64,000 nucleotides of DNA from an uncultured Arachnia sp. (GTDB lineage: Bacteria; Actinomycetota; Actinomycetes; Propionibacteriales; Propionibacteriaceae), in assembly GCA_947499145.1 (NCBI GenBank), contig CANMNB010000005.1, positions 372,001-436,000 of the forward strand, given 5' to 3'. Position numbers and translations under genes: made by a program. Numbering within the stretch: position 1 is the stretch's first letter; each line of letters opens with the position of its first letter. This document shows positions 1-7,397 of the stretch, in pieces. The notes beneath the pieces are model-generated. The model was not told the DNA's origin. It worked only from the letters and a program-made list of their open reading frames with translations, and made no database searches.

Positions 1-1925
1 TTCGACCAGCCCATCTCGATGCCGGCCTCGACGCTCACCCGAGCGGTGACACCGGACGGCAGCACGGACTCCTTGTAGTCGTCGTCCATGGCGTCGAACC
101 ACTCCTGGCAGGGCATCGACACCACGCGGGTGGGGATGCCATCGGCCTCGAGCTTGTCCTGCGCGTCGAGCGCCACGGAGACCTCGGAGCCGGAGGCGAT
201 GAGGATCACCTTGGCGTCCCCGGAGGCCTCGCTGAGCACGTAGGCGCCGTTGGCGACGCCGTCGGCGGAGGCGTAGCGGTCGCCGCGTGCGATGGTCGGC
301 AGGTCCTGGCGCGAGAGCACCAACCCGGCGGGGTTGCTGGTCCGGCGCAGGATCTCGCCCCACGCCACTGACGTCTCGTTGGCGTCGGCCGGCCGGACGA
401 CGTCGAGGTTCGGGATGGCCCGCAGCGCAGCCAGGTGCTCGATCGGCTGGTGGGTGGGTCCGTCCTCGCCGACACCGACGGAGTCGTGGGTCCAGACGAA
501 CACGCTCGGGACGCCCATGATGGCGGCCAGGCGCACGGCCGGACGCATGTAGTCGGAGAAGACCATGAAGGTGCCGCCGTAGGGGCGGGTCAGGCCGGAC
601 AGCGCGATGCCGTTGACGATGCCGCCCATGGCGTGCTCGCGGATGCCGAAGTGCAGGGTGCGGCCGTACTTGTGGCCCTGCCAGTCGTGGGTCTGGCGCG
701 ATTCCGGCAGGAAGCTCGGCTCACCCTTCATCGTCGTGTTGTTGGAACCGGCCAGGTCGGCGGATCCACCCCACAGCTCGGGAAGCTGCGACGCGAGTGC
801 GGAGAGCACCTCGCCGGAGGCCTTGCGGGTGGACATCTTGCCCTCGTCGAAGACGGGCAGGCTCAGGTCCTCGGGCAGCTTGTGGTCACGCACCCGCTGG
901 AGCAGCGCTGCGCGCTCAGGGTTGGCGTCCTGCCATGCCTGGAACTTCTCGTCCCATGCCTGGCGTGCGGCCTTCCCGCGCTCCGCCGCGTTCCGGCGGG
1001 CGTGGGCGACGGCGTCCTCGTCGACCGCGAAGGGCTCCTGCGGGAAGCCGAGGCGCTCCTTGAGCGCGGCGATCTCGTCGCCGCCGATCTTGGAGCCGTG
1101 GACGGAGTGGTCGCCGGCCTTGTTCGGCAGCGGCCAGCCGATGACGGTGGTCAGCCTGATGAACGACGGCTTGTCGGTGACCTGCTTGGCCTCCTCGATG
1201 GCCGCGGCCAGCGCGTCGAGGTCCTCGTGGTACTCGGTGCCGCCGTTGGTCCAGTCGACGTGGACGACGTGCCAGCCGTAGGCCTCGTAGCGAGCGGAGA
1301 CGTCCTCGGTGAAGGAGATCTTGGTTTCGCCCTCGATGGTGATCCGGTTGTCGTCGTAGATGAGGACGAGGTTGCCGAGGTTCTGGGTGCCGGCCAGCGA
1401 CGAGGCCTCGCTCGAGATGCCCTCCTGCAAACAGCCATCGCCGGCGATGCAGTAGACGTAACGGTCGAACGGGGACTCGCCCGCGGGGGCGTCCGGGTCG
1501 AAGAGCCCACGCTCGCGGCGGGCGGCCATGGCCATGCCGACGGCGTTGGAGACGCCCGCGCCGAGGGGACCGGTGGTGCACTCGACGAACTTGGTGTGGT
1601 GGTACTCGGGGTGGCCGGGGGTTTTGGAGCCCCAGGTGCGCAGGGCCTTGAGGTCGTCGAGCCCGAGGTCGCAGCCGGCGAGGTAGAGCTGGGTGTACTG
1701 CGTCAGCGAGGCGTGGCCCGCGGAGAGCACGAAGCGGTCCCGGCCGAGCCACTGGTCGTCGGTCGGGTCGAGGTTCATGACCTTCTGGTAGAGCAGGTAC
1801 GCGGCGGGGGCCAGGGACACGGGCGTCCCGGGGTGGCCGTTGCCGACCTTCTCCACGGCGTCCACGGCCAGGATGCGGGCGGTGTCAACGGCGCGCGAAT
1901 CGAGTTCGTTCCACTCAACAGTCAC
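1..1925 (-). CDS. tkt: Transketolase, C-terminus cut by window edge
   Basis: Thiamine-diphosphate enzyme of the non-oxidative pentose phosphate pathway, moving two-carbon ketol units between sugar phosphates in the cytoplasm. The start is GTG at 1925, because AGAAGGA lies about 8 nt upstream; the protein opens VTVEWNELDSRAVDTARILA. About 641 codons are present, with TPP-domain motifs GDGCLQEG and IYDDNRITIEGE, the central HFGIREHAMGG and HDSVGVGEDGPTHQP, and the beginning of the C-terminal transketolase domain. Transketolases are usually near 700 residues, so about 50-60 are missing beyond base 1. No frame damage is visible. Identification is firm. Confidence 0.97.
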   Translation of the reverse strand, partial: MTVEWNELDSRAVDTARILAVDAVEKVGNGHPGTPVSLAPAAYLLYQKVMNLDPTDDQWLGRDRFVLSAGHASLTQYTQLYLAGCDLGLDDLKALRTWGSKTPGHPEYHHTKFVECTTGPLGAGVSNAVGMAMAARRERGLFDPDAPAGESPFDRYVYCIAGDGCLQEGISSEASSLAGTQNLGNLVLIYDDNRITIEGETKISFTEDVSARYEAYGWHVVHVDWTNGGTEYHEDLDALAAAIEEAKQVTDKPSFIRLTTVIGWPLPNKAGDHSVHGSKIGGDEIAALKERLGFPQEPFAVDEDAVAHARRNAAERGKAARQAWDEKFQAWQDANPERAALLQRVRDHKLPEDLSLPVFDEGKMSTRKASGEVLSALASQLPELWGGSADLAGSNNTTMKGEPSFLPESRQTHDWQGHKYGRTLHFGIREHAMGGIVNGIALSGLTRPYGGTFMVFSDYMRPAVRLAAIMGVPSVFVWTHDSVGVGEDGPTHQPIEHLAALRAIPNLDVVRPADANETSVAWGEILRRTSNPAGLVLSRQDLPTIARGDRYASADGVANGAYVLSEASGDAKVILIASGSEVSVALDAQDKLEADGIPTRVVSMPCQEWFDAMDDDYKESVLPSGVTARVSVEAGIEMGWS

Positions 1926-1978
1926 GGTGCGATTCCTTCTCATCGGTTGGTGGGCGGCCACGCCCAGTTCTTGTCAGC

Positions 1979-2473
1979 CTATTGCAGGGGTGGTGCCGAC
2001 GACCACGGGAAGACGATCCACTGGTCGGTGTGCTTCCACACGAAGTCGGGCTCCACGATCGTCGACGGCTTGGCGTACAGCACGGCGCTGCGCACGTCGG
2101 CACCGAAGCCGCGCAGCAGCTTCATGACGAGCCCCAGCGTGCGCCCCGAGTCGGCGACGTCGTCGACGACGAGCAGTTGCTGGCCGGCGATGGACTCGGT
2201 GTCGAGCATGGGCGCGAGCAGCACCGGGTCGGGGAGGGTCTGGTCGACATCGGTGTAGAACTCGACGTTGATGGCGTCGGTCAGCTTCACGCCCAGCGCG
2301 TAGGTCATGGCCCCGGCAGGCAGCAGACCGCCACGCGCCACGGCGATGATGATGGAGGGCCGGAACCCGGAATCCACCACTTGGCGTGCCAGTTGCTGAG
2401 AGGCAGTCCCGAAGCCGTCCCACGTCAGGACTTCCTTGTCGGTCAGCTCCGTCGAGTCCGCGTGGTAGGCCAT
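1979..2473 (-). CDS. Phosphoribosyltransferase family protein
   Basis: 164-aa type I phosphoribosyltransferase fold. The PRPP-binding loop is clear at about residues 101-113 (LLVVDDVADSGRTL: two acidic residues, then a small/Ser-Gly-Arg-Thr loop), preceded by the IIIAVARGGLLPAG strand-loop that binds pyrophosphate. The size and motif order resemble the xanthine/hypoxanthine-guanine PRTases found in actinobacteria, so a purine-salvage role (base plus PRPP to nucleotide) is likely. The base cannot be told from the sequence. It lies 53 bp upstream of transketolase on the same strand and could be transcribed with it. Confidence 0.85.
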   Translation of the reverse strand: MAYHADSTELTDKEVLTWDGFGTASQQLARQVVDSGFRPSIIIAVARGGLLPAGAMTYALGVKLTDAINVEFYTDVDQTLPDPVLLAPMLDTESIAGQQLLVVDDVADSGRTLGLVMKLLRGFGADVRSAVLYAKPSTIVEPDFVWKHTDQWIVFPWSSAPPLQ

Positions 2474-2520
2474 GGGCTCATCCTATCGAGGGGTCCCTGC
2501 GCTCGGGCGACCGCGTCCGG

Positions 2521-3015
2521 TCAGCCGAGACGCCGGATGACGAAGACGATGTCGAGCCAGCGGTCGAACTTGCGCCCCACCTGGGGCAGCACCGCGGTCT
2601 CGGTGAACCCGAGTCGGCGGTGGAAGGCCAGGGACGCGTCGTTGCCGGCATCCAGGACGCCCACCATGACGTGCATCCCGCGACTCTCGGCATGCGCCAG
2701 GAGCGCCTCCATGAGGGCGCGGCCACCTCCGCTCCCCCGGCACTCGGGCCGCAGGTACACGGAGTGCTCGACGGTGTGGGCGTACCCGGCCTTGTCCCGG
2801 AACGGACCGAACGCGGCGTATCCCATGACGTGGCCGTCGTCGAGGACGAAGACGCCGCAACCCCGTTCCACCAGGGAGTCGAACCAGGCGCGTCGCTGCG
2901 CCACGGTGACGGGCTCGAGGTCGTAGGAGGCGGTGGTGCCGACGCCGGCCTCGTTGTAGATCTCCGTGATGGCGGGGAGGTCGGCGTGGGTCGCCGGGCG
3001 CACAACTGGTGGCAT
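2521..3015 (-). CDS. GNAT N-acetyltransferase, phosphinothricin-acetyltransferase-like
   Basis: 164-aa single-domain GNAT enzyme that would move acetyl from acetyl-CoA to an amine. The opening VVRPATHADLPAITEIYNEA, the mid-protein VEHSVYLRPECRGSGGGRAL (acetyl-CoA pyrophosphate loop, R/Q-x-x-G-x-G/A type) and LAFHRRLGFTE are the usual signatures of the PAT/YncA-like subgroup, which includes phosphinothricin and methionine-derivative acetyltransferases. The substrate is not knowable from sequence. It ends 47 bp upstream of the phosphoribosyltransferase start, same strand. Confidence 0.85.
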   Translation of the reverse strand: MPPVVRPATHADLPAITEIYNEAGVGTTASYDLEPVTVAQRRAWFDSLVERGCGVFVLDDGHVMGYAAFGPFRDKAGYAHTVEHSVYLRPECRGSGGGRALMEALLAHAESRGMHVMVGVLDAGNDASLAFHRRLGFTETAVLPQVGRKFDRWLDIVFVIRRLG

Positions 3016-3024
3016 GGGCGGATT

Positions 3025-4314
3025 CTAGGCCCGCGGCCGGGGTGTCACGCCGGGGAGGAACGCGGCGAGCCAGGCCCCGGCTGCGACGGCGATGACCCCG
3101 GTGGCCAGCGCAGCCAGGGTGAGGGGGCCGAAGAGGGTCACCAGCGAGACGAGCCCGGGCCCCGTCAGCCGCCCGACGCTGCCGATCGCGTTCCAGCGGG
3201 CGAGGTGTCGCGTGCGGAGCCGCTCGGGTGACAGGTCGATCCCAAGCGTCATCACGATGCCGGCGCCGAGCCCATTGCCGAAGGCGATCAGGAGGGCCGA
3301 CAGGCCCAGGGCGACGATGGCCGCCGTTCGGGACGAGGTGTCCACGCAGTGCCCGAGCCCGGCCATGGCCACGTAGCCCAGTCCCGAGACCACGACGCAC
3401 GGCACCGCCACCGCGGCCCTGCCGCGGCGATCCATCAGTGTCCCGGCCGGCACGAACATGACGATCTCCACCGCGGCGGCGGCGCCGAAGATGAGCGAGA
3501 TCGTCGGGGCGTCCAGCCCGAGCGCGGCTCCCAGGAGCGGCAGCAGGAGGGGCCGATTGACGCGGCTCATGGTCAGGGGGATGACGCCGATGCCGGCCAG
3601 CAGCATCGTGCGCAGGGCGGGCCGTCCCGGGGCGTGCGGCGACGGGTCGGGTGGGATGGGCGAGCGACCGAGGCTCCTGACCGACGCGCGGGTCGTGGCG
3701 TCACCGGGCAGCATCCCGAACGCGACGAGCGCCGTCGCGACCGAGACGAGGAGCGCCTCGAAAACGAACACCCAGCCCTCGTGGCCCAGCGTCACCACCA
3801 CGGCGCCGGCGACGGGCCCGAGGACCTGACCGATCCGCATCATGCCGCCGAGCGTGGACATGCCGCGGGCCCGCACCCCGACGGGCAGTTGGGTTCCCAT
3901 GTAGGACTGACGGCCCAGCATCCAGGCCTGCTCGAACAGCGCGTTGGCCAGCAGGATCCCGAGGAAGGCCAGTCGATGCCAGGCCTCCGGTCCGTGGTCG
4001 ATGGCGTCGCCGACCACGACGAATCCCGCGAGGGCAGCCCCGACGAGCCCGAACCCGCAGGCGACCATCGAGACCTTCTCGCCGACGACCCCCATCAGTC
4101 GACTCACGGGGATGGGGCCGAGGACGCCGACCACGCCTCCGATCAGGGCCAGGGCCGCCGCGGCGGGCACGCTGAACCCAAGCGCCAGTGCCATGAGCGG
4201 GATCAGCGGCATGACGGCCGTGGCACCGATGGCCTGCAGCAACGTCGGAGCGTAGATGGGAAGGACGAGGGGCTTCAACACCTCGCGTGCCGTGGGTTCG
4301 GGGGTTACGCCCAA
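3025..4314 (-). CDS. MFS transporter
   Basis: About 429-aa polytopic membrane protein with 12 predicted hydrophobic segments and a hydrophilic break near the middle, the usual 6+6 major facilitator layout. The sequence runs from PLVLPIYAPTLLQAIGATAV to a C-terminal LATGVIAVAAGAWLAAFLPG. It is probably a proton-driven exporter; the substrate is unknown. Start choice is uncertain: the TTG at 4314 overlaps the end of the upstream Nudix gene (stop at 4305), suggesting translational coupling; GTG at 4281 is an alternative. The same frame stays open further upstream, but that part is antisense-type low-complexity and is not counted. Confidence 0.85.
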   Translation of the reverse strand: MGVTPEPTAREVLKPLVLPIYAPTLLQAIGATAVMPLIPLMALALGFSVPAAAALALIGGVVGVLGPIPVSRLMGVVGEKVSMVACGFGLVGAALAGFVVVGDAIDHGPEAWHRLAFLGILLANALFEQAWMLGRQSYMGTQLPVGVRARGMSTLGGMMRIGQVLGPVAGAVVVTLGHEGWVFVFEALLVSVATALVAFGMLPGDATTRASVRSLGRSPIPPDPSPHAPGRPALRTMLLAGIGVIPLTMSRVNRPLLLPLLGAALGLDAPTISLIFGAAAAVEIVMFVPAGTLMDRRGRAAVAVPCVVVSGLGYVAMAGLGHCVDTSSRTAAIVALGLSALLIAFGNGLGAGIVMTLGIDLSPERLRTRHLARWNAIGSVGRLTGPGLVSLVTLFGPLTLAALATGVIAVAAGAWLAAFLPGVTPRPRA

Positions 4315-4721
4315 GGCGCCACTCCCCTGGCGGCCAGCACGGGGGCGATCCGCTCGGTGAAGAGCGGCGCCACGGTGTCCGGGAGGTCGTCCGGCAGCAC
4401 CCAGCGGACCGCGTCGATCTCCGCGGCCGGGTGCACGACCGGATCGATCGGCACGAGGTGGTGGAACACCCACGCCTCGACGAGGTGGTCGGGTTCGTTC
4501 GCGGCCGCGGCGCTCAGGTCGCCGAGGTAGTCGAGGGCGCCCGGGTCGAGGCGGATGCCCAGCTCCTCCTGCACCTCTCGTACCGCGCAGGCGGCTGGTT
4601 CCTCACCGGGTTCGGGTTTGCCGCCCGGGTTCATCCATCCGTCGGTCCCGCGCTTGCGCACCGTCAGGACCGCACCGTCGTGGCGGTGCAGCACGACGGC
4701 GGCAACCCGGATTCGCGACAT
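4305..4721 (-). CDS. Nudix hydrolase
   Basis: 138-aa MutT-like hydrolase of nucleoside diphosphate derivatives. The Nudix box lies at about residues 34-56: GGKPEPGEEPAACAVREVQEE followed by LG, matching GX5EX7REUXEEXG, the Mg-binding catalytic helix. ATG at 4721 is preceded by GAAGGTGG and gives a normal-length single-domain protein beginning MSRIRVAAVVLHRHDGAVL. The 3' end overlaps the MFS start. The substrate could be an oxidised dNTP or another X-linked diphosphate; this subgroup cannot be assigned by eye. Confidence 0.88.
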   Translation of the reverse strand: MSRIRVAAVVLHRHDGAVLTVRKRGTDGWMNPGGKPEPGEEPAACAVREVQEELGIRLDPGALDYLGDLSAAAANEPDHLVEAWVFHHLVPIDPVVHPAAEIDAVRWVLPDDLPDTVAPLFTERIAPVLAARGVAPWA

Positions 4722-4791
4722 CACGCCACCACCTTCTCGCGCCGTGGGGCTGGATGCCACCGGCGGGGCGAGAATGGACCAAGGAGGATCC

Positions 4792-5355
4792 ATGGTCAAC
4801 TCGATCGACGATGCATTCCGCCAGGCCCCGCGTCGGCGCTTCCTGCCCCCCGACGTTGCGGCCTCCTGGCAGCTCGACCGCCCCCTGCCGATCGGGGACC
4901 GGCAGACCAACTCGCAACCGAGCACCGTGCACCGCATGCTGGAGCTGCTCGACGTCCGGCCCGGGATGCGGGTCCTGGACGTCGGGTCCGGGTCGGGGTG
5001 GACCACGGCGCTCCTGGCCGAGCTCGTCGGGCCGCACGGCGTCGTGGTCGGCGTCGAACGGGTGCCGCACCTCGTCGAGCACGCACGCCGCGCCCTGGGC
5101 GCCGACTGGCCGCACGCGAGCATCCGCCCGGCCGCGCAGGGCGAGCTCGGCTGCCCCGCGGAGGCCCCGTTCGACCGCATCCTGGTGTCCGCCGAGGCCG
5201 CGAGGCTCCCCGAATCGCTCGTGGACCAGCTCGGCGACGGCGGGGTGATGGTCATCCCGGTCGCCGGGACCATGACACGTCTCGTCCGCGGCGCCGACGA
5301 GACGCGGACCACCCGTCACGGCTCCTACGTCTTCGTGCCGCTCGTCGAGGACTGA
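4792..5355 (+). CDS. Protein-L-isoaspartate O-methyltransferase-like protein
   Basis: 187-aa class I SAM methyltransferase of the PCMT family, which methylates isoaspartyl residues in damaged proteins. A perfect AAGGAGG six bases before ATG 4792 fixes the start. Visible parts: an N-terminal FRQAPRRRFLPP segment followed by RPLPIGDRQTNSQPSTV (the PCMT substrate-recognition strand, usually 'GxGQTISQP'), then SAM motif I VLDVGSGSGWTTALLAE and the late FDRILVSAEA strand. It is shorter than the usual 210-220 aa. It is convergent with the CDF gene and overlaps its end by 31 bp. Confidence 0.85.
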   Translation: MVNSIDDAFRQAPRRRFLPPDVAASWQLDRPLPIGDRQTNSQPSTVHRMLELLDVRPGMRVLDVGSGSGWTTALLAELVGPHGVVVGVERVPHLVEHARRALGADWPHASIRPAAQGELGCPAEAPFDRILVSAEAARLPESLVDQLGDGGVMVIPVAGTMTRLVRGADETRTTRHGSYVFVPLVED

Positions 5356-6317
5356 TCCGGCGGGACGAGGTGCCCGGGCAGGTGCTCGGTCACCACGACG
5401 ACGGTGTCCTCGGTCTTCCAATCGACCTCCTGGCAGCGGCGGCGGAGCTCCTCGATCTCGGCGACGTGGGGCTGGTGATCCGCGACCGGGACCACGAAGA
5501 CCTCCGAATGGAACACGTGCCCCATGTCGCGGACGCGGACGGCCGCCCGGTCCACCCAGTCGGCTGCGCGCGCGACGTCGGCCTGCTGCTGGATGACCGG
5601 GTGGGCCTCCATGGTGTCGATGGGGGTGGCGCGGGCGTCGAGCAGGTCGGCCACGGCGGCCCGCACGTTGGTGAAGCCGTCCTTGAGGATGCTCGTGGCC
5701 ACTGCAATGGCCGCCACCGAGTCGGCCCACCAGAGGCCCATCCCGATGCCGAGCACGCCGGCGATGGTGGCGAGGCCGGTGCTCCAGTCGGCCTTGTTCA
5801 TGTCAGCGTCGGCGGCGAGCACCTTGTCGTGGAGCGGCTCGGACAGCTTGAGCTTCATCCGGCCGAGGATCATCGGCGGGACCACGGAGATGGCCATGAC
5901 GCCGACCATCAGCCAACCCGACCAGAAGGTGAAGCCCGCAATCGAGAACGCGCCGATGGGGGGACGCTCGCCCTTCGCCAGCGTCATGGCGCCGTCGATG
6001 ACGAGCGAGAGCCCAAACCCGAGGAGCGCGACCGCGGAGACCAGGTGCCCCGCACCGATTGCGCGGTGATGGCCGTAGGGGTGACGGAGGTCCACACCCT
6101 TGCCGACGCGCCACATGCCGACGAGGAAGGCTATCGGCGGCAGCAGTGAGAGCAGGTCCTCGGCGAAGGCCGTCTTCATGGCCTGGGACTGGCCGGCGGC
6201 GAGGCCGACGGCGGTGATCACGAAGGCCATGGCGACGATCGAGATCCACTCGAGTCGGATCGCCTTGCGCAGCAGCTCGGTCTGCTTCTCGGGGAGTTCG
6301 TCGTGGCTCGACCTCAC
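5325..6317 (-). CDS. Cation diffusion facilitator family transporter
   Basis: 330-aa divalent-metal/proton antiporter of the CDF family. Six hydrophobic segments are followed by a soluble C-terminal metal-sensing-type domain. The family landmark DLRHPYGHHR lies between TM2 and TM3, and metal-site acidic/His residues appear in TM5 (WWADSVAAIAVA). GTG at 6317 overlaps the stop of the upstream lipoprotein gene by 4 bp (GTGA), implying translational coupling. Metal specificity (Zn, Mn, Fe or Co) is not evident. The pairing with a solute-binding-like lipoprotein is unusual for a CDF exporter. Confidence 0.88.
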   Translation of the reverse strand: MRSSHDELPEKQTELLRKAIRLEWISIVAMAFVITAVGLAAGQSQAMKTAFAEDLLSLLPPIAFLVGMWRVGKGVDLRHPYGHHRAIGAGHLVSAVALLGFGLSLVIDGAMTLAKGERPPIGAFSIAGFTFWSGWLMVGVMAISVVPPMILGRMKLKLSEPLHDKVLAADADMNKADWSTGLATIAGVLGIGMGLWWADSVAAIAVATSILKDGFTNVRAAVADLLDARATPIDTMEAHPVIQQQADVARAADWVDRAAVRVRDMGHVFHSEVFVVPVADHQPHVAEIEELRRRCQEVDWKTEDTVVVVTEHLPGHLVPPDQSSTSGTKT

Positions 6318-6805
6318 GGCTGCAGCCCCTCGTCGATGAGGTACCGCTCGAGGTTCGTCAGCAGCGCGTTCTCCCCCAGTCGGGTGGCGACCACGAGCTT
6401 GGCGGCCTTGCCGTCCGGCCCGACGGTGGTCGCGTACGGCCGGCTGAAGGCGGCATGCGTCGACCAGGGCGAGGATGCTGTGAGGCCGCCGATCACGACG
6501 TCGACGTCCCGCTGGCGCAGCATCTCCATCAACTCGCTCTCCGCGCCGTCGATCCACTCGACGGTCGCACCGATCCGATCGGCGTAGCCCTGGATGATGT
6601 CCACCTCGGTCCCGCCAACGCTGCCGTCGTCGGCCACCGTCGTGTGCGGAGGGTTCTCCGAGACCCCGACGTGCAGCACTCCGCCGCTGACGCGCTCCAG
6701 AGTCCCCTCGGGGTCCTTCGGGAATGTGGGTTCGGCGCACCCGGCTCCAGAGGACGCCACGACCAACAGCCCTGCCACCAGGAACCGGCGCACTCGACCT
6801 CTCAT
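6314..6805 (-). CDS. Half-length family 3 solute-binding lipoprotein
   Basis: 163-aa predicted lipoprotein: basic start MRGRVRR, hydrophobic segment, lipobox ending SSGAGC at about residue 23. After it comes one lobe of a family-3 amino-acid-type binding fold: HVGVSENPPHTTVADDGSVG, then GTEVDIIQGYADRIGATVEW and DVVIGGLTASS, which are typical of lobe I. Family 3 proteins are about 250 aa; here the second lobe is absent and the protein ends soon after FSRPYATT. No ABC permease or ATPase is nearby. GTGA overlap with the CDF gene suggests co-expression. It could be a sensor-type lipoprotein or a truncated transporter remnant. Confidence 0.72.
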   Translation of the reverse strand: MRGRVRRFLVAGLLVVASSGAGCAEPTFPKDPEGTLERVSGGVLHVGVSENPPHTTVADDGSVGGTEVDIIQGYADRIGATVEWIDGAESELMEMLRQRDVDVVIGGLTASSPWSTHAAFSRPYATTVGPDGKAAKLVVATRLGENALLTNLERYLIDEGLQP

Positions 6806-6834
6806 CACACCGGGAGTGTGCCCCCACCAAGGGG

Positions 6835-7371
6835 TCAGTTGCCGTCCCAGACCAGCTCGCCCTCGAGGATCCGGGCCCCGGCACTCGGCTCGGCCGGTTT
6901 CAGGGCGCCGGTGTGCATGAGGTGCTCGACGGGCACACCGTGGCCGAGGAGTGCGACGTCGGTGACGATGCGGCGGTGGCAGCGCCACCAGACGGCCTCA
7001 CTGCACATCACCGCGGTGCGGTACTGGGCGACGTCGCGCAGGAGGTCGGCCATGGCGGCGCGGAAGTCGTCGGTCCGCGTGTAGCCGGCGTAGGCGCGGA
7101 AGGCATCCACCTGCCACCACTGGTCCGGGGAGGCGGCCAGCTCCTCGCGGGTCAGGTGTCGACGTCCCCCAAGACGTTCCTCCCAGCGATAGCCGACGTC
7201 GGCGCCCGCCAGAATCTCCGGGACGCGGCCCCGGGCTGCGGCCTCGTTGCGGCGGCTGCCGGGGAATCGCCGCACGTCGACGACGAGCTCGATGCCCGCA
7301 CCGACGACGAGGGCCGCCAGGGCGTCGGCCTGAAGTCGGCCGTGTCCGAAGGTCACCAGGGGCGCTGCCAT
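6835..7371 (-). CDS. DUF488 domain-containing protein
   Basis: 178-aa cytoplasmic protein of the DUF488 family, whose function is unknown. The signature parts are VTFGHGRLQADALAALV near the N-terminus, VVDVRRFPGSRRN, and the late AVMCSEAVWWRCHRRIVTD with its conserved Cys-Ser-Glu and Cys-His-Arg-Arg. The last is the best-conserved part of the family and may hold metal or nucleotide. It is divergent from the helicase gene with only 17-26 bp between the two starts. Confidence 0.88.
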   Translation of the reverse strand: MAAPLVTFGHGRLQADALAALVVGAGIELVVDVRRFPGSRRNEAAARGRVPEILAGADVGYRWEERLGGRRHLTREELAASPDQWWQVDAFRAYAGYTRTDDFRAAMADLLRDVAQYRTAVMCSEAVWWRCHRRIVTDVALLGHGVPVEHLMHTGALKPAEPSAGARILEGELVWDGN

Positions 7372-7397
7372 CGGGCAAGTCTGACACGATGGGGGTG

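Noticed and set aside
435-2258. Long plus-strand open frame opposite transketolase
   Set aside because: Low-complexity Gly/Ala/Val/Arg composition and exact antisense to tkt; it is the normal shadow of a high-GC gene.
3349-4530. Long plus-strand frame opposite the MFS gene
   Set aside because: Composition rich in His/Asp/Arg/Gly with no domain; antisense shadow of a membrane-protein gene.
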